From assembly GCF_900111555.1 (NCBI RefSeq), contig NZ_FOHZ01000011.1, positions 1-64,000 of the forward strand: a stretch of 64,000 nucleotides of DNA, given 5' to 3'. A program made the position numbers and the translations under genes. The DNA comes from Marinobacter segnicrescens. GTDB lineage: Bacteria; Pseudomonadota; Gammaproteobacteria; Pseudomonadales; Oleiphilaceae. The stretch's first letter is position 1, and every line of letters starts with the position of its first letter. This document shows positions 1-9,329 of this stretch, in pieces. The notes beneath the pieces are model-generated. The model was not told the origin of the DNA. It ran no database searches and worked only from the letters and a program-made list of their open reading frames with translations.

Positions 1-323
1 CGACTCATAAAACACCAGAGGTAAAAGCCTGGCTGGAGAAACATCCCCGGTTCAAGCTTCACTTCACACCAACCAGCGCCTCCTGGCTGAATGCCGTGGA
101 GGGCTGGTTTGGTCAACTGGAACGCCGTGCTTTGTACCGTGGCATTTTTACCAGTGTCGGCGAACTGAAGAAGGCGATTCGTCGCTTTATCCAAACTCAT
201 AATGAGAAGCTGGCAAAGCCCTTCCGCTGGCACAAAAGCGCAGAATCGATTATGACTTCAGTGGCGCGAGCAAAGTTGAGTGTCATTAATGATAAATAAA
301 CGAATTACCCAGACGGGACACTA
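1..323 (+). mobile_element. IS630-family insertion sequence, right end
   Basis: The window opens inside an insertion sequence. Its transposase runs to 299. Just beyond it, at 321-324, lies CTAG, the preferred target of IS630-type elements, which insert at the central TA. The chromosomal reading frame of the HAD gene on the other strand loses its family similarity at this point, so I place the right end at about 322-323. The terminal sequence read inward begins GTGTCCCGTCTGGG. The left end and its inverted repeat lie outside the window, so the boundary is an inference. Confidence 0.7.
3..299 (+). CDS. IS630-family transposase, C-terminal part
   Basis: The reading frame is open from the window edge to the stop at 297-299, about 98 residues. 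It carries the C-terminal end of a DDE transposase of the IS630/Tc1 group: a TPTSASWLN stretch, then NAVEGWF, whose Glu is the expected third acidic residue of the catalytic triad, then the YRGIFTSV...AI..FI..HN..LAKPF.W tail typical of these proteins. A start at 96 would remove the motif before the Glu, so the gene really begins upstream of the window. It provides cut-and-paste transposition at TA. Only the fragment is seen, so activity of the whole element cannot be judged. Confidence 0.85.
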   Translation, partial: THKTPEVKAWLEKHPRFKLHFTPTSASWLNAVEGWFGQLERRALYRGIFTSVGELKKAIRRFIQTHNEKLAKPFRWHKSAESIMTSVARAKLSVINDK

Positions 324-486
324 GGTACGCTTTAAGATGAGCTTTACCTTTAAAGAGATGCCCAATTACAGGGGCAATGCCGAGCGGGTTGTTTTTGATA
401 AAGGAAAATCCAGTTTCCACCAACATGTCTGAATCGAGCAATGTGCCATCAAGGTCAACGCACAACGGCTTCGACTTTTCTTTCAT
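286..486 (-). pseudogene. HAD-type phosphatase domain, truncated by the IS (possible UbiA fusion)
   Basis: About 66 residues starting at the ATG at 484-486. The N-terminus contains CVDLDGTLLDSD, the DxDGT motif I of HAD hydrolases with its nucleophile Asp. It is followed by a hydrophobic helix and KGKAHLKAY, a pattern familiar from the N-terminal HAD domain fused to UbiA-type membrane prenyltransferases in polysaccharide loci. After that point the frame enters the insertion sequence and stops at once. The rest of the gene, probably including the membrane domain, has been displaced or lost. It is the last gene of the leftward polysaccharide operon. Identification as the UbiA-fusion type rests on a short stretch and is tentative; the truncation itself is clear. 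Confidence 0.65.
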
Positions 487-560
487 AAATGGATCCACAA
501 GAATATTAGACTGGGCGTTTAGGGCGCGTACCGTCTAAAATAAATAATCGGTAGTGCCTG

Positions 561-1859
561 CTAACGTAGTCTCTCGAGCACGTAATTCGTTACGCCTTCA
601 AAGACACTGCCTTGTTCAAGAAACTGCGAATACAGCTCTGAAGTTTGTTTAACCTTTGCCAAACCGTTAACTCCGGCGCGAACATCGTCAGCCAATCGCT
701 CCAGTTCACAGGCAATAGACTCCGGATCGATCGAGTGCACTGTGCGAATGTTGGGGAATACGGCCTCCAAGTCCTTGTTGTTATATGAGTTTGTAATAAC
801 GCGCACACCAAAAGCGCTCATCTCCAACGGTGGGTAGCTTGGATGTGGAGAAATCATTAACGACAGGCCAATGGATGTTTCGGAAAGCTCCTCAGCGTAA
901 TCAGAAAGGCTGAGCTTACCGTGAGAGACAAGTCTCTTACCCTTACCCAACTCGATGGATTCGTGATACTCGCCAGCTGAGAAAAATTCCCACTCGTCGG
1001 CATTCCCGGTTTCCACCCATTGTCTCAGCGCCATCACAATGATTGGAAAAGCATTTCTTTCAACACTCGGCCGACCGTAAACCAGCACTTTCTTTTTCCT
1101 GCTTGTATTTTCTGCCCGTAGTTTTGGCATTAAAGACGCATTAAGCCTTGGCTCAAAACTCACTGCATCCTCAAATTGATAACCCTGCTCGTCAAAAAAC
1201 TCCTTCAGAATCGAAGTATTGATAACGCCAATGAACTTATCTGGGCAACGATAAGTAGAGTCGGCAAGCCCATACCGTGCAGACCAAGGATAAAAGCCAG
1301 GTTCAAAATCCTGAATCAAATAGACGTATTTTTTTGGGGGACAGGAAAATATTCTCGACTGTTCAACCTGCAACGCAGATGCAATCCTTGCAGTCCACCA
1401 AGCGGTAGCGACAAAACGATCTCCGGAACATATTGGTAAGGTTTTGTTGTAACGTGACCCAGCCGGGACAACCGACAAACCAGGTTGATCGTCTGACTCC
1501 AGCGAGAGTATTTTCCATGACGCATACCCGAGGTTGCGTTCCGGTGTGAACGTTGGCTCTTCCGTCAAAATGATTCTGGCATTCGGATATTCCCTTTTCA
1601 GGTTCTCAAAAAAATCCAAAGCTGTTGCAATGCCACCAAAAACATGTTCAAGAGATAGCGCGGGAACCAGAAGGTTTATCCGCTCCATTTCAAGGTTCGA
1701 TGCTCTTGCCTTTAAGGGGCTTATTTCAGGTATATCAATGTTCAGTCCGGCCGAGGTGCTCGGCTGGTTTAATTCTGACCTTACTGAATAGTAGATTTTC
1801 CGCGCGAAATCATTGATTAAAGGTTGCCTAAGCAATCTGAGTAATATTTTTTTAAACAT
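561..1859 (-). CDS. WsaF-like rhamnosyltransferase
   Basis: 432 residues. A basic, hydrophobic N-terminus is followed from about residue 59 by NLLVPALSLEHVFGGIATAL, the hallmark of the WsaF group of two-domain GT-B glycosyltransferases. WsaF of Geobacillus S-layer glycan synthesis adds beta-1,2-linked L-rhamnose from dTDP-rhamnose. The C-terminal half has VLVYGRPSVERNAF (nucleotide-binding beta strand) and a late LEMSAFGVRVITN segment, the usual donor-site region. It starts 2 bp after the stop of the methyltransferase/GT2 fusion, so the two are translated together. With the rfb genes upstream, a role in elongating a rhamnan chain is the natural reading. Linkage and acceptor cannot be told from sequence. 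Confidence 0.8.
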   Translation of the reverse strand: MFKKILLRLLRQPLINDFARKIYYSVRSELNQPSTSAGLNIDIPEISPLKARASNLEMERINLLVPALSLEHVFGGIATALDFFENLKREYPNARIILTEEPTFTPERNLGYASWKILSLESDDQPGLSVVPAGSRYNKTLPICSGDRFVATAWWTARIASALQVEQSRIFSCPPKKYVYLIQDFEPGFYPWSARYGLADSTYRCPDKFIGVINTSILKEFFDEQGYQFEDAVSFEPRLNASLMPKLRAENTSRKKKVLVYGRPSVERNAFPIIVMALRQWVETGNADEWEFFSAGEYHESIELGKGKRLVSHGKLSLSDYAEELSETSIGLSLMISPHPSYPPLEMSAFGVRVITNSYNNKDLEAVFPNIRTVHSIDPESIACELERLADDVRAGVNGLAKVKQTSELYSQFLEQGSVFEGVTNYVLERLR

Positions 1860-1861
1860 AA

Positions 1862-4819
1862 TTAGCCTTTATTCACTTCAGGTTTCGTGCGGTCAAGCCT
1901 CAGGTTCCCGTTGTAAAACGGATCCACAATTTCTTTTCTGTAAGGCTTGTATTTAAGGTCGGACTGCACAAAGTCATTGTCCGGAACATGAGGAGAGCGT
2001 GTTTTGGACTCATAGTGATACAAACGAACATCAGCGCATAGAACATTGAAATATCCTTGCTTGTGAGACCGAATACCAAGCTCTACATCACTCCCGCAGA
2101 TCCGAAAGGCTTCATCAAAACCACCCATCTCCTCAAACTTTTGCGCACCAATAACCATGCAGGCTCCAGTTACTGCGAGCACATTTCTGGTGATGACGGG
2201 AGAAATAAATGGAAGACCCATAAAATGACTGGGCGGACAGGTACGGTATACATGGTCTGCCCATCCTCCCATGCCAACGACGACGCCCGAATGCTGAATA
2301 GTTCCGTCCTCAAACAACAACAGAGCACCAACAAGACCCACATCAGGTAGTGAAGCGTATCCTACTAGTGAGTCAATCCAGTCGGGCTGAGTAACATCCG
2401 TATCATTATTCAAAAATATGAAGTACTCGCCATTAGCTTTTTGCGCCCCTATATTATTCAGGCGGGACCAATTGAATTCGATGTCTTCTCTGAAAACAGA
2501 TACTCTGGCGTCCATCTGAATAAGTTCGAAATAACTAAAGGTCTCTGGTTTTATGGATCCATTATCCAGAATAATTATTTCAAGGTTCTTCCAGTTTGTT
2601 CGCTTCAGAATTCCATCGACGCATACTTTAAGCAGTTCCACTCCATCCCGCGTTGGGATGATAATAGAAACTTTGGGCTCGGATTCAAATTGGAACTTCA
2701 TTTTGTAGGTAAAAGGAAACTCGCCTTTTACTACCGAAGCATTCACGTCAGGATATTTTTCTTCAAAGTACGATTGAACAGCCCTCTGCCCCGCATCCCA
2801 GGCATAAGGTTTGCTGCTGCTTTCCCTAGCAGTCGATTTCTCATGTTGCCGCCAGTGGTAAAGGATTTTCTGAATATGGACTATCTGTTCACGCTCAGAT
2901 TTCGCAGATATTCGAAGCCAAAGATCATGGTCTTGTGAACCGTCCAGGCCCGACCTAAAACCGCCAATCTCTTTGATCAGAGCGCTCCTGACGACGCAAA
3001 GATGCCCGATATAAGCCTGTGACAAGGCCAAGTGAGGTGACCAGTCAGGTTTAAACAGGGGCGAGGTTCTCTTTCCCACTTCGTCAACATTGTCCTCATC
3101 ACTATAAATCAGGTTAGCATTGGGATTTCTGCTTATCGCTTTAACCATTTCGTAAAGGGCGTCTTCGGTGAGGAGATCGTCTTGATCCATCAACGCGACC
3201 CACTCACCTGATGCTAAGGCCAACGCACTGTTTGTCGCTACGGATATATGACCATTTTCTTCCCGTATGACCACCTTAATACGAGGGTTTTTTTCCCGCA
3301 TTTCATGAAGGAACTCGACAACTCCCGCCTCAGTTGAATGGTCGTCCGCGATACAGAGCTCCCAATTCCCATAAAGCTGTGCCGAAACTGAGTCGATGGC
3401 CTCCGCTAACCATTTCAGATTAGGGTTAAAGGTAGGCATAACAATGGAGATGAGAGGTCTAGAGCTCAGCCGCTCTAGGTCTTTCTCTACTTTTTTCTTC
3501 GCCAAAGTGTCAAAGCTTTCTTGAGCCTGCATCCAAGATGCATAGTCAACCGCTTCTTCAATTGGCTGTTCTGACAGGGGATTTGCCCCTTCGGACTGAT
3601 GTTGCCCGCCAGTCAGGAGAGTTTCACTCGGAACTCCATGATAGCTCCGATACCGAGTCAGGATACCATGCCGGCCCTCGCTGGACAGGATGTTGCCTAC
3701 TTTCTTTATGGCAGGAAAGACTCCGCCGCTCAGCTTTATCAACCTTATAAAGGCAGTAGCGATCCGCTTTCCTTTCATCTTCACCCGGCCAACGAACCGT
3801 ACTGGTCTTGAATACCTCCAACTGGTTGATTGGTAGATCTCTTCAATACCAGCCTGAAGTTCAGACACTTGCCCCTGAAGCGCTTGACGCTGGCCAATCA
3901 ACTCCAACGTTCGCGCTTCCAACGCTCTAGACTCGCTCTCTAGCTTCCGTGAACGCTCATAGAGAACTCCGTAGTCAGTCTTAAGCGCGCTCACCTGCGC
4001 CTCAAGATCACGTATGCGGTAATGAGGATGGACCGACCTTTCATCCCCTTTTTGCCACTCTACCTCTGGCTGCATCCCTCGGTAGCCGTCTCCCAGATCA
4101 ACTACCTCGGCTAATTCACCCGAAACGTTACGTGAGCCAAGGCTATTTCGCTCCGCTTCAAATTTCCTTATGACGCACAATGAGTTAATGAATTCGATGG
4201 AATGGATTTCATTCAGGGTTTCTGAGCTCAGAGAAAATCCATAGGTCTCTTTAAACAGTTCTAAAACATCATCGACATTCTTATCTAAACCCCAATGTTC
4301 GTAGTTAATCACATCGACAAGTTGCTTAAAAAAGCTGATCGAGGAGGAAAGCTCATGCAACCCACCTCCAAAGCTTCCCCAATAGCTACAATGCAGATCT
4401 TCTGCTATGTAAATTCCGCCGTTTTTCAAATGAGGAAAATATCTAGAAAATGACTGGACAATATCTTTTGATGTGTGAGAGCCATCATCGATGATGATAT
4501 CGTATTGTTCTGATATCATGCTAATTTGATGCTCAGCATGATCTGTATTTGCGTCGGCTACTACAAGCGATATTTTTTCAGACTGATAAGTCAGTTTTTC
4601 ACAGTCAGTATTAATATCGCTACCAACAAGCGCTACCGCATTCGGAAAATATTTCTCCCATATCTCCAGAGAACCTCCGTTTTGGACACCAATTTCAAGG
4701 AGCGAAATGTTTTTTGACCGAAAAGGCTCAAAAATTCGATTATATTCTTCAAGATAAATATTCCATTTATCTGAAACTTTCCCTTTATGCTCAAGATAAA
4801 AATCTTTTAAAGTTTTCAT
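1862..4819 (-). CDS. Trifunctional methyltransferase / coiled coil / double GT2 glycosyltransferase (WsaE-like)
   Basis: 985 residues in four parts. Residues 1-210 are a class I SAM methyltransferase (LLEIGVQNGGS motif near 41, DDGSH near 111). Residues about 266-330 are a heptad-rich coiled coil. Residues about 455-690 are a first GT-A fold GT2 domain (ISIVMPTFNP, DQDD). Residues about 715-950 are a second GT2 domain (VSIIIPTRDG, NNDTD). This is the layout of WsaE, which builds a poly-rhamnan and caps it with a methyl group. The coiled coil recalls the molecular ruler of WbdD in E. coli O8/O9a. The gene overlaps the wzt stop by 4 bp and leads into the WsaF-like gene. Expected location: inner face of the cytoplasmic membrane. 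The methyl acceptor and the linkages formed are not visible. Confidence 0.85.
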   Translation of the reverse strand: MKTLKDFYLEHKGKVSDKWNIYLEEYNRIFEPFRSKNISLLEIGVQNGGSLEIWEKYFPNAVALVGSDINTDCEKLTYQSEKISLVVADANTDHAEHQISMISEQYDIIIDDGSHTSKDIVQSFSRYFPHLKNGGIYIAEDLHCSYWGSFGGGLHELSSSISFFKQLVDVINYEHWGLDKNVDDVLELFKETYGFSLSSETLNEIHSIEFINSLCVIRKFEAERNSLGSRNVSGELAEVVDLGDGYRGMQPEVEWQKGDERSVHPHYRIRDLEAQVSALKTDYGVLYERSRKLESESRALEARTLELIGQRQALQGQVSELQAGIEEIYQSTSWRYSRPVRFVGRVKMKGKRIATAFIRLIKLSGGVFPAIKKVGNILSSEGRHGILTRYRSYHGVPSETLLTGGQHQSEGANPLSEQPIEEAVDYASWMQAQESFDTLAKKKVEKDLERLSSRPLISIVMPTFNPNLKWLAEAIDSVSAQLYGNWELCIADDHSTEAGVVEFLHEMREKNPRIKVVIREENGHISVATNSALALASGEWVALMDQDDLLTEDALYEMVKAISRNPNANLIYSDEDNVDEVGKRTSPLFKPDWSPHLALSQAYIGHLCVVRSALIKEIGGFRSGLDGSQDHDLWLRISAKSEREQIVHIQKILYHWRQHEKSTARESSSKPYAWDAGQRAVQSYFEEKYPDVNASVVKGEFPFTYKMKFQFESEPKVSIIIPTRDGVELLKVCVDGILKRTNWKNLEIIILDNGSIKPETFSYFELIQMDARVSVFREDIEFNWSRLNNIGAQKANGEYFIFLNNDTDVTQPDWIDSLVGYASLPDVGLVGALLLFEDGTIQHSGVVVGMGGWADHVYRTCPPSHFMGLPFISPVITRNVLAVTGACMVIGAQKFEEMGGFDEAFRICGSDVELGIRSHKQGYFNVLCADVRLYHYESKTRSPHVPDNDFVQSDLKYKPYRKEIVDPFYNGNLRLDRTKPEVNKG

Positions 4820-6171
4820 GGCAATATATTGAGTGAGACCTTGTCAAAATTAATCCCAACCAGACCCCAGCGGACCTTACTGGAAGAAATATGCAAAATT
4901 ATTGCGTCATGGAGCCAATGGTGCTGAACATTATTATGGAGATCACCATCGGCAAACGACGCCATGATCGCGTACTGCCCATTCGGAAGCATGGGTAGGG
5001 TAAAAACAAACTCTCCCTCAAGAATCTGCCCCATTTTCAATTTAAGCGGATTAAACGCAGAAAACGGCAAGGTGTTCTCTCCAAATAAGTCCTGCCCAAG
5101 CCGATCTTTAACGAGAAATCCGAGTATAGGCTGGCTGAAGTTATCATAAGCTTCCGTGCGTATTCTCAAACGAACGGTTTCTCCCCCCGCGAATACACCG
5201 GGATTAGAGCCACCAGCATCCAGCAGTTCAACAGCGGTGATCTTTGCTTTACCAGTTGTCCAGCCATTTGCCTCACTAAGGTTGTTCTCCACATGGTATT
5301 CACTGGAATATACCTGCTGTGAATGCTCAATATCATGACTTTCAATTGTGTCGTCATGGTTACCTAACGAGGCTTCATCAAAGCTGGCAAGTTTTGCCTC
5401 CTCGCCATAAATCTGTTGGAGGCTGTACTGTAAGTAGGCTTCTGAAACCTCTTTGGCTGCGCCCGTCCTACGTACTTCACCATGATTTAGCCAAACAGCG
5501 CTCTCACAAAGACTCTGTACGGCTGAGGTATCATGACTAACAAACAGAAGGGTTCCATTCTCCTGAAATTTCCGAATGAATCTCATGCACTTTTGCGTGA
5601 ATACAGCGTCACCAACAGATAGAGCTTCATCCACCACCAGTATGTCGGCATCCACATGGGCGATTACTGCGAATGCCAAACGAACCATCATCCCACTGGA
5701 GTATGTTTTTACAGGTTGATCGATGAAATCGCCGATATCTGCAAACTGCTCTATTTGCTTGAAACGTTGGGCGGTCTGCTCACGAGTTAAACCATAAAGC
5801 GAAGCATTCAGGTAAACGTTCTCACGACCCGTAAACTCAGGGTTGAAGCCGGAGCCGAGCTCGAGTAAAGCGGCAATACGGCCAGTAGTCTCCACAGTGC
5901 CATGGGTGGGCGTAAGAGTACCGCATATCATTTGTAACAATGTCGATTTACCGCTGCCATTACGACCAATGATACCGACCGTTTCGCCTCTCCTTACCTC
6001 GAAAGAGACATCCCTCACTGCCCAAAACTCTTGGAAGTACTGAACCTGGCGCAGTCCAACCCCCCGTTGAAGCCAGGGCAGAATCATTTGCTTCAGTCGA
6101 TCGCGGGGCTGCTGGAAAATTTCAAACCTTTTGCTTAGCTGTGAGACTTTGATGGCCATTTCAGAGGACAT
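4816..6171 (-). CDS. wzt: Polysaccharide ABC transporter ATP-binding protein with C-terminal carbohydrate-binding domain
   Basis: 451 residues from the ATG at 6169-6171; a start at 6207 is also open but would put 12 extra residues ahead of the conserved MAIKVSQLSKRF. Residues 1-240 are the ATPase: Walker A IGRNGSGKST, ABC signature YSSGMM, Walker B ILVVDEALSVGD. Residues about 290-450 form an extra domain that fits the Wzt C-terminal carbohydrate-binding fold, which recognises the modified non-reducing end of a finished glycan. It overlaps wzm by 11 bp and the downstream fusion gene by 4 bp. Together with Wzm it exports lipid-linked polysaccharide across the inner membrane. The extra domain fits the methylated cap predicted for this locus. 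Confidence 0.95.
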   Translation of the reverse strand: MSSEMAIKVSQLSKRFEIFQQPRDRLKQMILPWLQRGVGLRQVQYFQEFWAVRDVSFEVRRGETVGIIGRNGSGKSTLLQMICGTLTPTHGTVETTGRIAALLELGSGFNPEFTGRENVYLNASLYGLTREQTAQRFKQIEQFADIGDFIDQPVKTYSSGMMVRLAFAVIAHVDADILVVDEALSVGDAVFTQKCMRFIRKFQENGTLLFVSHDTSAVQSLCESAVWLNHGEVRRTGAAKEVSEAYLQYSLQQIYGEEAKLASFDEASLGNHDDTIESHDIEHSQQVYSSEYHVENNLSEANGWTTGKAKITAVELLDAGGSNPGVFAGGETVRLRIRTEAYDNFSQPILGFLVKDRLGQDLFGENTLPFSAFNPLKLKMGQILEGEFVFTLPMLPNGQYAIMASFADGDLHNNVQHHWLHDAIILHISSSKVRWGLVGINFDKVSLNILP

Positions 6172-7000
6172 CTGCAAACCCCTTTCTGGTTTTTTGAAAC
6201 CAGGCAAACCCTGCGAAAAGCACTACCAGAGCGGATACCAAATAAATGGAAAGACCGACGAAGTCAGGGTGTTGGCCCCAGATCATTACATCTCGAGCCT
6301 GCTCGATAATAAAGGTAAGAGGGTTTAACAAGAACAAAGGTTGATACTCTTCAGGCAGACGTTCCACAGGAAAGAAAATTGGCGAGAGAAATAGCAAAAC
6401 TGTAGCTAGAATGCCCATGGTTTGCTCAATATCTCTGAGAAAGACTCCCAGGGAGGCGAGAAAATAACTTACACCTAACGCAAGGACGAGCAAAGGTAAA
6501 AATACCAGCGGCAGATAAACGATCTGCCATTCAGGTATACCAATGAGCGCAATGTGCGCCAGCAGCCACACAAATATACTTATAGCCGCATGAAATAGGG
6601 CGCTCAGCACTGCAGAAACCGGAAGGATTTCGAGCGGGAAAATCACTTTCTTTACATAATTGACATTACCTGTTATCAATCCAGGGGAACGGGTAAGCAC
6701 TTCTGAAAATAAACCATGCACGATCAGCCCGATAAACAGAACAACGGCGAACACTCCTTTACTTTCATTTTGTCCCGCCATTTCAACGCCCCACTTCGCC
6801 TGGAAGACCACTGAAAATACGAAAGTAAAAACCGCCAGCATAAGTAAAGGGTTTAAAAACGACCAGCCAATCCCCATCACTGAACCACGGTACCTCCCAA
6901 CTACTTCTCTCCGAGTGAGCTGCTTGATGAGTGATCCATTAACTGCACAAGTATTCAGTAATGCGCCAGGGGACACTCGCCGGGATGCATGGGGGTTCAT
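6161..7000 (-). CDS. wzm: Polysaccharide ABC transporter permease
   Basis: 279 residues of the ABC-2 membrane family, with about six hydrophobic segments. The N-terminus holds LTRREVVGRYRGSVMGIGWSFL, the usual cytoplasmic coupling region, and LLFLSPIFFPVERLP sits near the C-terminal loop, as in KpsM and Wzm. It forms the channel that pairs with the adjacent Wzt ATPase. The start overlaps the rfbC stop by 4 bp and the end overlaps the wzt start, so expression is coupled. Length and order match the ABC-dependent O-antigen pathway rather than the Wzx/Wzy pathway; no flippase or polymerase gene appears in the locus. Confidence 0.94.
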   Translation of the reverse strand: MNPHASRRVSPGALLNTCAVNGSLIKQLTRREVVGRYRGSVMGIGWSFLNPLLMLAVFTFVFSVVFQAKWGVEMAGQNESKGVFAVVLFIGLIVHGLFSEVLTRSPGLITGNVNYVKKVIFPLEILPVSAVLSALFHAAISIFVWLLAHIALIGIPEWQIVYLPLVFLPLLVLALGVSYFLASLGVFLRDIEQTMGILATVLLFLSPIFFPVERLPEEYQPLFLLNPLTFIIEQARDVMIWGQHPDFVGLSIYLVSALVVLFAGFAWFQKTRKGFADVL

Positions 7001-7548
7001 TCAAAAACCTCAGCATTCCTGAATGCCGGGGCGATACCATCCTTACCGGATAACTGGGGCTCCAGACCACTGGGCCAATGAATTCCAAGATCCTGGTCGT
7101 TCCAGATGATCGCGCGCTCACTCTCCGGTGCGTAAAAGTTGGTAGTCTTATAAAGAAATTCAGCCGTGTCGGACAGGGTAATGAAACCGTGGGCAAAGCC
7201 CTCCGGAACCCAGAGCTGACGCTTGTTTTCGGCGGATAGGGTGGCCCCCACCCATTGCCCGAAGGTGGGAGAGCTGCGGCGGATATCCACAGCCACGTCA
7301 AAGACCTCGCCCTGAACTACCCTCACCAATTTGCCCTGGGCATTCGGCGAAAGCTGGTAATGCAGGCCCCGTAGCACGCCCTTGCCCGACTTTGAGTGGT
7401 TATCCTGCACAAAGGTGACTTCCCGCCCCACGGCCTCATCGAACTGGCGCTGATTGAAGCTCTCAAAGAAGAAACCCCGATCATCTCCGAATACTCGGGG
7501 TTCAAACAGAATAACATCCGGGATTTCAAGAGGTGTTGCGTTCATCAA
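6997..7548 (-). CDS. rfbC: dTDP-4-dehydrorhamnose 3,5-epimerase
   Basis: 183 residues, the normal length for RmlC cupins. It converts dTDP-4-keto-6-deoxy-glucose to dTDP-4-keto-L-rhamnose, the third step of dTDP-L-rhamnose synthesis. Visible family marks are FFESFNQ, the catalytic-His region LRGLHYQ, the sugar-nucleotide contact [10 protein letters not shown], and [12 protein letters not shown] with the catalytic Tyr. It overlaps rfbA by 4 bp and wzm by 4 bp. The position at the end of an rfbBDAC block directly before the exporter shows that rhamnose supply and export are one transcription unit. Confidence 0.96.
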   Translation of the reverse strand: MMNATPLEIPDVILFEPRVFGDDRGFFFESFNQRQFDEAVGREVTFVQDNHSKSGKGVLRGLHYQLSPNAQGKLVRVVQGEVFDVAVDIRRSSPTFGQWVGATLSAENKRQLWVPEGFAHGFITLSDTAEFLYKTTNFYAPESERAIIWNDQDLGIHWPSGLEPQLSGKDGIAPAFRNAEVFE

Positions 7549-8426
7549 AATACCTTGTCGTGAAGTGTGCGCAGCAGGTACTGGCCATAGCCGTTTTTCT
7601 TGAGGGGCTGGGCCAGTTCTTCCAGTTGGCTGGCGATGATCCAGCCCTGACGGTAGGCGATCTCTTCCGGACAGGCTACTTTCAGGCCCTGGCGATGCTC
7701 AAGGGTAGCGATGAACTGGCTGGCATCCAGCAGTGAATCGTGGGTGCCCGTATCCAGCCAGGCATAGCCACGACTCATGATTTCCACGTTCAGCTGCTCT
7801 TGCTGCAGATAAAGTCTGTTCAGATCGGTGATTTCAAGCTCCCCTCGTGGGGAGGGCTTCAGGCTTTTCGCCATGTTCACGACCTGATTATCGTAAAAAT
7901 AAAGCCCCGTTACTGCGTAGTTGGACTTGGGCTTTTCTGGCTTTTCTTCCAGGCTGAGTACTTTGTTATTTTCATCAAATTCCGCCACACCATAACGTTC
8001 CGGATCGTGCACATGATAGGCAAATACGGTTGCCCCCTGATCACGAATCATGGCGTTGTCCAGCAAAGTGTGGAAGTGGTGGCCGTAGAAGATGTTGTCT
8101 CCCAGCACCAGGGCGCAGGGATCGTTGCCAATAAAGTCTTCGCCGATCACGAACGCCTGGGCCAGGCCATCCGGTGAGGGCTGCACGGCGTAGGACAGGT
8201 TCAACCCCCACTGGCCACCGTCGCCCAACAGTTGCTCAAACCGGGGAGTGTCCTGGGGGGTGGAAATAATCAAAATGTCACGGATACCCGCCAACATCAG
8301 GGTGCTGAGGGGGTAATAAATCATCGGCTTGTCGTACACAGGCAACAATTGCTTGCTGATGGCCAGCGTGGCCGGGTGCAGTCGCGTACCGGAACCACCG
8401 GCGAGGATTATACCTTTACGGGTCAT
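7545..8426 (-). CDS. rfbA: Glucose-1-phosphate thymidylyltransferase
   Basis: 293 residues, standard for RmlA. It makes dTDP-glucose from dTTP and glucose-1-phosphate, the committed first step of dTDP-rhamnose synthesis. The nucleotide-binding signature [11 protein letters not shown] lies at residues 10-20, followed by [25 protein letters not shown] (metal-binding Asp) and [20 protein letters not shown]. It starts 9 bp after the rfbD stop and overlaps rfbC by 4 bp. The RmlA family is normally feedback-inhibited by dTDP-rhamnose; no change in the recognisable motifs suggests otherwise. Confidence 0.97.
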   Translation of the reverse strand: MTRKGIILAGGSGTRLHPATLAISKQLLPVYDKPMIYYPLSTLMLAGIRDILIISTPQDTPRFEQLLGDGGQWGLNLSYAVQPSPDGLAQAFVIGEDFIGNDPCALVLGDNIFYGHHFHTLLDNAMIRDQGATVFAYHVHDPERYGVAEFDENNKVLSLEEKPEKPKSNYAVTGLYFYDNQVVNMAKSLKPSPRGELEITDLNRLYLQQEQLNVEIMSRGYAWLDTGTHDSLLDASQFIATLEHRQGLKVACPEEIAYRQGWIIASQLEELAQPLKKNGYGQYLLRTLHDKVF

Positions 8427-8435
8427 GGGTTACCT

Positions 8436-9329
8436 TTATTTTCTCTCGTTCATCAAAAGCTGTTCAACAGCGCGCCGTGCATGCAGGCGCCAATCCGGCA
8501 TGTGGATGCCAAGGGCTGCTTCGAGGGAGGCATTGCTCAGGCGGGAGTTGGCAGGCCGGCTGGCAGGCGTCGGGAACTCAGAGGTAGGAATAGCTTCGAT
8601 TTTGTCTGGCGCTACCGTCAGTTGCAGCCCGCATTCCCGGGCAACCTCAAAAACATAGGTGGCAAGACCATGCCAGGAGGTCTCTCCACCCGCGGTCAGG
8701 TGGTAAACGCCGTGGTTAATCCGTCCTTGTGTAGCGGCGTTAATGGCCAGGGCCGTGACGTCGGCGATTAGTTCCGCAGAGGTGGGAGCACCCACCTGGT
8801 CTGCCACCACCCGCAGCTGATCTTTTTCCTGCCCCAGCCGGAGCATGGTTTTCACGAAGTTGTGGCCGTGACTGGCGTAAACCCAGCTGGTCCGGAAGAT
8901 CAGGTGGTCGCAGCCGCTGGCAGCAATCGCCATCTCGCCTTCCAGCTTGGTTTTACCGTAAACACCTTTAGGCCCGGTTGGGTCGTCGGTCTGGTAAGGT
9001 TGGCTGCCCCCACCGGCGAAGACGTAATCAGTCGAGTAATGCACCAGCAGTGCTCCACTCACGCTAGCCGCTTCCGCCATGGCCGCGACGGCATCTCTAT
9101 TGATGCTGGAAGCAAGCTCCGGCTCAGACTCGGCCCTGTCTACTGCGGTATAGGCGGCCGCATTCACGATGACTTTCGGTTTTGCGGAAGCTATAGCAGC
9201 TTTAACGGCGTTTGCGTCAGAAAGGTCTGCTTCCATCCGCGTCAGTGCCGTCAAATCGCCGTGAGGCAAAAGGGTCCGTCTCAGCTCGGTGCCTACCTGG
9301 CCGTTCGCGCCAAATAACAGGATGCTCAT
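8436..9329 (-). CDS. rfbD: dTDP-4-dehydrorhamnose reductase
   Basis: 297 residues of the extended SDR family. It reduces dTDP-4-keto-L-rhamnose with NADPH to dTDP-L-rhamnose, the final step of the pathway. The Rossmann motif GANGQVG is at the very N-terminus, NAAAYTAVDRAE and STDYVFAG follow, and the catalytic YGKTKLEGE (Tyr-x-x-x-Lys) is near residue 130. The C-terminal RPANSRLSN segment is typical of RmlD. The start overlaps the rfbB stop by 4 bp. Confidence 0.96.
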   Translation of the reverse strand: MSILLFGANGQVGTELRRTLLPHGDLTALTRMEADLSDANAVKAAIASAKPKVIVNAAAYTAVDRAESEPELASSINRDAVAAMAEAASVSGALLVHYSTDYVFAGGGSQPYQTDDPTGPKGVYGKTKLEGEMAIAASGCDHLIFRTSWVYASHGHNFVKTMLRLGQEKDQLRVVADQVGAPTSAELIADVTALAINAATQGRINHGVYHLTAGGETSWHGLATYVFEVARECGLQLTVAPDKIEAIPTSEFPTPASRPANSRLSNASLEAALGIHMPDWRLHARRAVEQLLMNERK

